Assembly (NCBI GenBank): GCA_937973585.1
Contig: CALJKN010000147.1
Location: forward strand, 1-9,004
Source of the DNA: an uncultured Helicobacteraceae bacterium
GTDB taxonomy: Bacteria; Campylobacterota; Campylobacteria; Campylobacterales; UBA6016
Direction of reading: 5' to 3'
DNA length: 9,004 nt
Under the pieces are notes generated by a model. The model ran no database searches. It had not been told where the DNA came from and saw nothing but the letters and a program-made list of their open reading frames with translations. The position numbers and the translations under genes are program-made. Position 1 is the stretch's first letter, and every line of letters starts with the position of its first letter. This document shows, in pieces, positions 6,972 through 9,004 of the stretch.

Positions 6972-7621
6972 GTTTAGACAAAACTAAAAACATTATCCTC
7001 AAAAAAATCGATCACGAGTTTGTATTGCCACTGGCGGTTATCGACAGCTCTATTCAGATGGAGCGGTTGGACGGTCACGATTCTGAGTTTTTGGATGTAA
7101 TCTCTTCGGCAAAAACCGCCCTCCATATAGCCTACAAAAATATCAAATATTTATTGTCCCAAAAGTCTGATGAAAAAACCGTATTTGAACTTACCGATTT
7201 CATAAAACAAAAAGCCAAAAAACTAACGCCCGATGCAAGAGCTTACGGGGTTTTGTTTGAAGTATCGTGCGATGATACAAAATCAGAGATTCTTATAGAT
7301 GAATCGGAACTTGATATTTTGGTAGAAAATATTTTTACGATCTGCGCCAAATACTCAGAACAAAACAATATTGTTAAAGCCTCAATCTGTCAAAATAACG
7401 ACAATACTATCTCTTTAGCCGTAAAGACAAGAGGCAAAAAGGCAGAGGCAATGGCTGAATCTTTTTTAAAATTTAGACACAATATTGAAGAAAACGACGG
7501 AATAGGGCTTGGAATTTATGTCTGTCGCCTGATTTGCGAAAACAATAGTGCAACCTTAGATATCACGAAAGGGTCGGACGAAATAACGGTAGCAGTCTCT
7601 TTTTTGGGGTATAAAAAATGA
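6968..7621 (+). CDS. Sensorless histidine-kinase-like protein with defective ATPase motifs, possible phosphotransferase
   Basis: This is a soluble protein of 217 residues with no membrane helix, signal peptide or sensor domain. Residues about 4-65 form two helices like a HisKA dimerisation domain. The phosphoacceptor motif DHEFVLPL has His16, Glu17 and Pro21, matching H-E-x-x-x-P. Residues about 105-213 resemble a HATPase fold: LVENIFTICAKYS (118-130) aligns with the N box and GIGLGIYVCRLI (178-189) with the G2 box. However, the Mg-coordinating second Asn of the N box is Ile125, and the G1 DxGxG motif is VKTRGKK (152-158), with Thr in place of the ATP-binding Asp. ATP-dependent autophosphorylation is therefore doubtful. 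A His-bearing dimer with a decayed ATPase domain recalls ChpT and Spo0B, which relay phosphate. Its genes overlap cheB and the response regulator by ATGA on each side, so it may connect CheA to that regulator. The alternatives are a phosphatase or a divergent active kinase. Confidence 0.75.
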   Translation: MSLDKTKNIILKKIDHEFVLPLAVIDSSIQMERLDGHDSEFLDVISSAKTALHIAYKNIKYLLSQKSDEKTVFELTDFIKQKAKKLTPDARAYGVLFEVSCDDTKSEILIDESELDILVENIFTICAKYSEQNNIVKASICQNNDNTISLAVKTRGKKAEAMAESFLKFRHNIEENDGIGLGIYVCRLICENNSATLDITKGSDEITVAVSFLGYKK

Positions 7622-8274
7622 AATTTTTATTACTTGAAGATGAATCGCTTTTACGAAAAAATATAGCGGCTTATTTGCGAAAAAAAGGGTTTGAAGTAGT
7701 CGAATTCGATGACGGCAAAACACTGCTAGAAAAAGCCGATATAGCAGATTTTGACGCTTTTATTTTAGATATCAACGTCCCCAACTTTAACGGCCTTGAG
7801 ATACTGGAGTTTATCCGAAATAATGACTCCAAAACTCCGGTTGTACTAATCAGCTCGTACACGGACACAAAAGATGTTCTAAACGGCTTCAAGCTGGGGT
7901 GTGCCGACTACATAAAAAAACCTTTTGACTTAGAAGAGTTAGAGGTCAGACTACTAAGGGCGCTCGATGCGCAGGGTGGTTCAAGGCTAAAAATAAACAA
8001 CAAATACTCGTACTGTTTTGCCTCAAGAGAGCTGTACGAAGGGGAAAATCTCATCAAACTCCCGAAAACACCGTCAAAACTTTTTTACATAATCGCAAAA
8101 AGAAGGGGTGGAATCGTAAAAAGCGAAGAGATTTTGGAGTATCTATATCCGGACGGCAATCATGCACCCGGTGCCGTAATCGGTAGAATCAGAGACCTAA
8201 GAGCCTTCATAGAGCCTGAACTTATTGAGAATGTACATGGTGTCGGGTATCGACTAAATATAATAAATAATTAA
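7618..8274 (+). CDS. OmpR/PhoB-family response regulator (DNA-binding)
   Basis: This is a two-domain transcription factor of 218 residues. The receiver (about 1-115) is complete: acidic Glu7-Asp8-Glu9 (LLLEDES), phosphoacceptor Asp51 (FILDINVPNFNG), Ser79/Ser80 (LISSYTD) and Lys101 followed by Pro (IKKPFDLEEL). The C-terminal part (about 122-216) is a winged helix of the Trans_reg_C type, with KLPKTPSKLFYIIAK, a recognition-helix region around PGAVIGRIRDLRAFIE, and the wing VHGVGYRL near the end. It overlaps the upstream kinase-like gene by ATGA, so the two should be made together. It is the last gene of the packed operon and its only receiver protein apart from CheB. The output of the chemosensory core is therefore probably gene expression rather than flagellar motor control. 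Targets are not shown by the sequence, though the 14-bp motif found upstream of the MCP and just after this gene is a candidate. Confidence 0.92.
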   Translation: MKFLLLEDESLLRKNIAAYLRKKGFEVVEFDDGKTLLEKADIADFDAFILDINVPNFNGLEILEFIRNNDSKTPVVLISSYTDTKDVLNGFKLGCADYIKKPFDLEELEVRLLRALDAQGGSRLKINNKYSYCFASRELYEGENLIKLPKTPSKLFYIIAKRRGGIVKSEEILEYLYPDGNHAPGAVIGRIRDLRAFIEPELIENVHGVGYRLNIINN

Positions 8275-8276
8275 CT

Positions 8277-8290
8277 ATAGCATTTTAAAA
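8277..8290 (+). repeat. 14-bp motif, copy 2 (after the response regulator)
   Basis: This copy of ATAGCATTTTAAAA is identical to 549-562. It begins 3 nt after the response-regulator stop codon and lies 30 nt upstream of a TAAAAT -10-like element, against 14 nt for copy 1. The motif is therefore not a fixed part of the core promoter and is more like a binding site. Confidence 0.5.
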
Positions 8291-8312
8291 GCATATCAAA
8301 CTTTATTAACAA

Positions 8313-8326
8313 TTTTGTATTAAAAT
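8313..8326 (+). promoter_or_regulatory. Sigma-70-like promoter for the small exported protein
   Basis: TTTTGTATTAAAAT contains TAAAAT (8321-8326) after a T-rich stretch, very similar to the MCP promoter, which shares the 9-mer TATTAAAAT. Transcription would start near 8332-8334, just ahead of the inverted repeat at 8343. No clear terminator separates it from the response regulator, so read-through is also possible. Confidence 0.4.
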
Positions 8327-8342
8327 AATAACTTCATAAAAA

Positions 8343-8360
8343 GCTTATCATCTTATAAGC
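8343..8360 (+). other. Inverted repeat in the leader of the small exported protein gene
   Basis: GCTTAT (8343-8348) and ATAAGC (8355-8360) are exact reverse complements with a 6-nt spacer (CATCTT). The repeat lies between the proposed -10 and the start codon, so it is either a leader hairpin or an operator just downstream of the start site. No U-run follows, which argues against a terminator. Confidence 0.4.
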
Positions 8361-8391
8361 AATATTAATACAAGTAAAGTGGGGTATAGCT

Positions 8392-8655
8392 TTGCCAAAA
8401 ATAAACCTTATATCGCTCTCAATACTTTGTCTTTCGGCTTTTGCGTTTGCCAAAAGCGGACAAGAGTTGGCCAACGACCTAAAGTTAAATCCATCTTCAA
8501 AAGCCATTAAACAATGGGAGAGAATATTTTCTACCCCCGACAAAATGCAGCAAATCGGAATTGATAAACTTTCAGAATCCGACAAATCCGCACTAAAAAA
8601 ATATCTTCTAGACCATGCGGCAGACTCCGATAAACCTGCTGTAGCCGGCAAATGA
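8392..8655 (+). CDS. Small exported protein, function unknown
   Basis: This encodes 87 residues with a classic signal peptide: basic start (PK), hydrophobic core LISLSILCLSAF, and a likely signal peptidase I site AFA/KSG after about residue 20. The mature part is about 67 residues, charged and helical, with one Trp (KQWERIF), no Cys and no heme-binding motif. Its end, KKYLLDHAADSDKPAVAG, resembles small periplasmic proteins that I recall from Campylobacterota next to porin-like genes. That is a memory-based impression, not a search result. The TTG start is the best available: the signal peptide begins directly there and a G-rich element (AGTGGGG, 8378-8384) lies about 7 nt upstream. The stop overlaps a downstream ATG (ATGA at 8652-8655), and the next gene shares the operon. 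Function is not known. Confidence 0.72.
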   Translation: MPKINLISLSILCLSAFAFAKSGQELANDLKLNPSSKAIKQWERIFSTPDKMQQIGIDKLSESDKSALKKYLLDHAADSDKPAVAGK

Positions 8656-8678
8656 CGCAAACAAAGGAAATCATAGAG

Positions 8679-9004
8679 ATGAGAAACAATAAAATAGCAA
8701 TTATCTGTGCCGGTATTTTGGCGGCATCTTCGCAGCTACTGGCAATCTCCAACGACGAGTTATTAAAAAGGCTCGAACAACTGGAATCAGAAGTCGGCGG
8801 ACTCAAAAAAAGCATCAAAGGGGAGATGCAAAAAGAGATCGGAAGTATGGAGAGCAGAATGGACTCCATCGAGACAAGCGTCCTTTTGAATAAAATCAAC
8901 TGGGGACTTGGTCTTAAAAATAGGGTTGATTTTTATGATGCCAAAAGAGTTGACGGCTCAAAATCCCATAGCGGCAACGTATGGACAACAAAACTCCACC
9001 TAAA
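8679..9004 (+). CDS. Exported coiled-coil protein, possible DUF3373/porin-like, 3' end missing
   Basis: The open frame runs off the window, showing 108 codons. From ATG 8679 there is a clean signal peptide (RNNKIAIICAGILAASSQLLA, cut about after residue 22). ATG 8652 is also in frame and overlaps the previous stop, but it would add nine polar residues. AAGGA (8664-8668) lies 10 nt before 8679, so 8679 is preferred. The mature protein begins with a heptad-like coiled coil (LLKRLEQLESEVGGLKKSI, extending about 45 residues). It then turns to Gly/aromatic, beta-strand-like sequence (WGLGLKNRVDFYDAKRVDGS). A coiled coil followed by a beta-barrel start is typical of trimeric or S-layer-anchored porins and of the Campylobacterota DUF3373 family. 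The family call is tentative because most of the protein is outside the window. It is probably co-expressed with the small exported protein. Confidence 0.68.
   Translation, partial: MRNNKIAIICAGILAASSQLLAISNDELLKRLEQLESEVGGLKKSIKGEMQKEIGSMESRMDSIETSVLLNKINWGLGLKNRVDFYDAKRVDGSKSHSGNVWTTKLHL

Noticed and set aside
8277..8295. GCATTTTAAAAGC as a terminator for the response-regulator operon
   Set aside because: The imperfect AT-only stem has no stable GC pairs or U-run, and the same sequence occurs upstream of the MCP where no transcript should end.
8588..8593. CGATAA resembling a sigma-28 -10 element within the small exported protein
   Set aside because: It is coding sequence (Ser-Asp-Lys codons) with no suitable -35 element, and nothing starts at a suitable distance downstream except the next coupled gene.
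8334..8899. Minus-strand open frames (8334-8660, 8531-8899) opposite the exported-protein genes
   Set aside because: The plus strand in this region carries two signal peptides with ribosome sites. The antisense products show no recognisable features.
1..9004. CRISPR array, tRNA/rRNA genes, insertion sequences
   Set aside because: I saw no regularly spaced repeats, cloverleaf-like or rRNA sequence, transposase motifs or terminal inverted repeats. Nearly all of the window is accounted for by coding sequence.

Overview
The window looks like a piece of a Campylobacterota (former Epsilonproteobacteria) chromosome. The evidence is a moderately AT-rich base composition, heavy use of ATA, AAA and TTG starts, a chemoreceptor with the ring-type HAMP/signalling region and C-terminal zinc-binding domain common in that phylum, and a downstream pair (small exported protein plus coiled-coil/porin-like protein) of a kind I associate with that group. 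The genus cannot be named from sequence alone.

Layout: (1) 1-438 is the C-terminal three quarters of gmhA, ending in an intrinsic terminator that overlaps its stop codon. (2) 439-655 is a control region with a candidate sigma-28-like -10, a perfect 13-bp palindrome, a 14-bp motif (repeated at 8277), a sigma-70-like -10 and a leader hairpin. (3) 656-8274 is a tightly packed, translationally coupled gene set: MCP, cheA, cheW, cheR, cheB, a small sensorless histidine-kinase-like protein, and an OmpR/PhoB-type response regulator. Gaps are 0-6 nt, or genes overlap by ATGA/TTGA. (4) 8275-8391 is a second control region. (5) 8392-9004 holds a small signal-peptide protein and the start of an exported coiled-coil protein that runs off the end.

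How it works together: the receptor, CheA, CheW, CheR and CheB form a complete chemosensory core with adaptation, but there is no CheY, CheV, CheZ or flagellar gene, and CheA lacks both the P2 CheY-docking domain and a fused receiver. The only output protein in the operon is a DNA-binding response regulator. The gene between the core and the regulator encodes an intact HisKA-type phosphoacceptor helix (His16) attached to an ATPase-like domain that has lost its N-box Asn and G1-box Asp. This suggests a ChpT/Spo0B-like phosphotransfer protein rather than a working kinase. I infer a chemosensory system that controls transcription, with the downstream exported-protein genes and the MCP promoter as plausible targets because they share a 14-bp motif.

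The most striking sequence fact is that the MCP is split by a +1 frame change in a run of nine A residues, exactly before its second transmembrane helix. Eight A residues would give one 743-residue receptor. This could be phase variation, transcriptional slippage, a real inactivation or a sequencing error.
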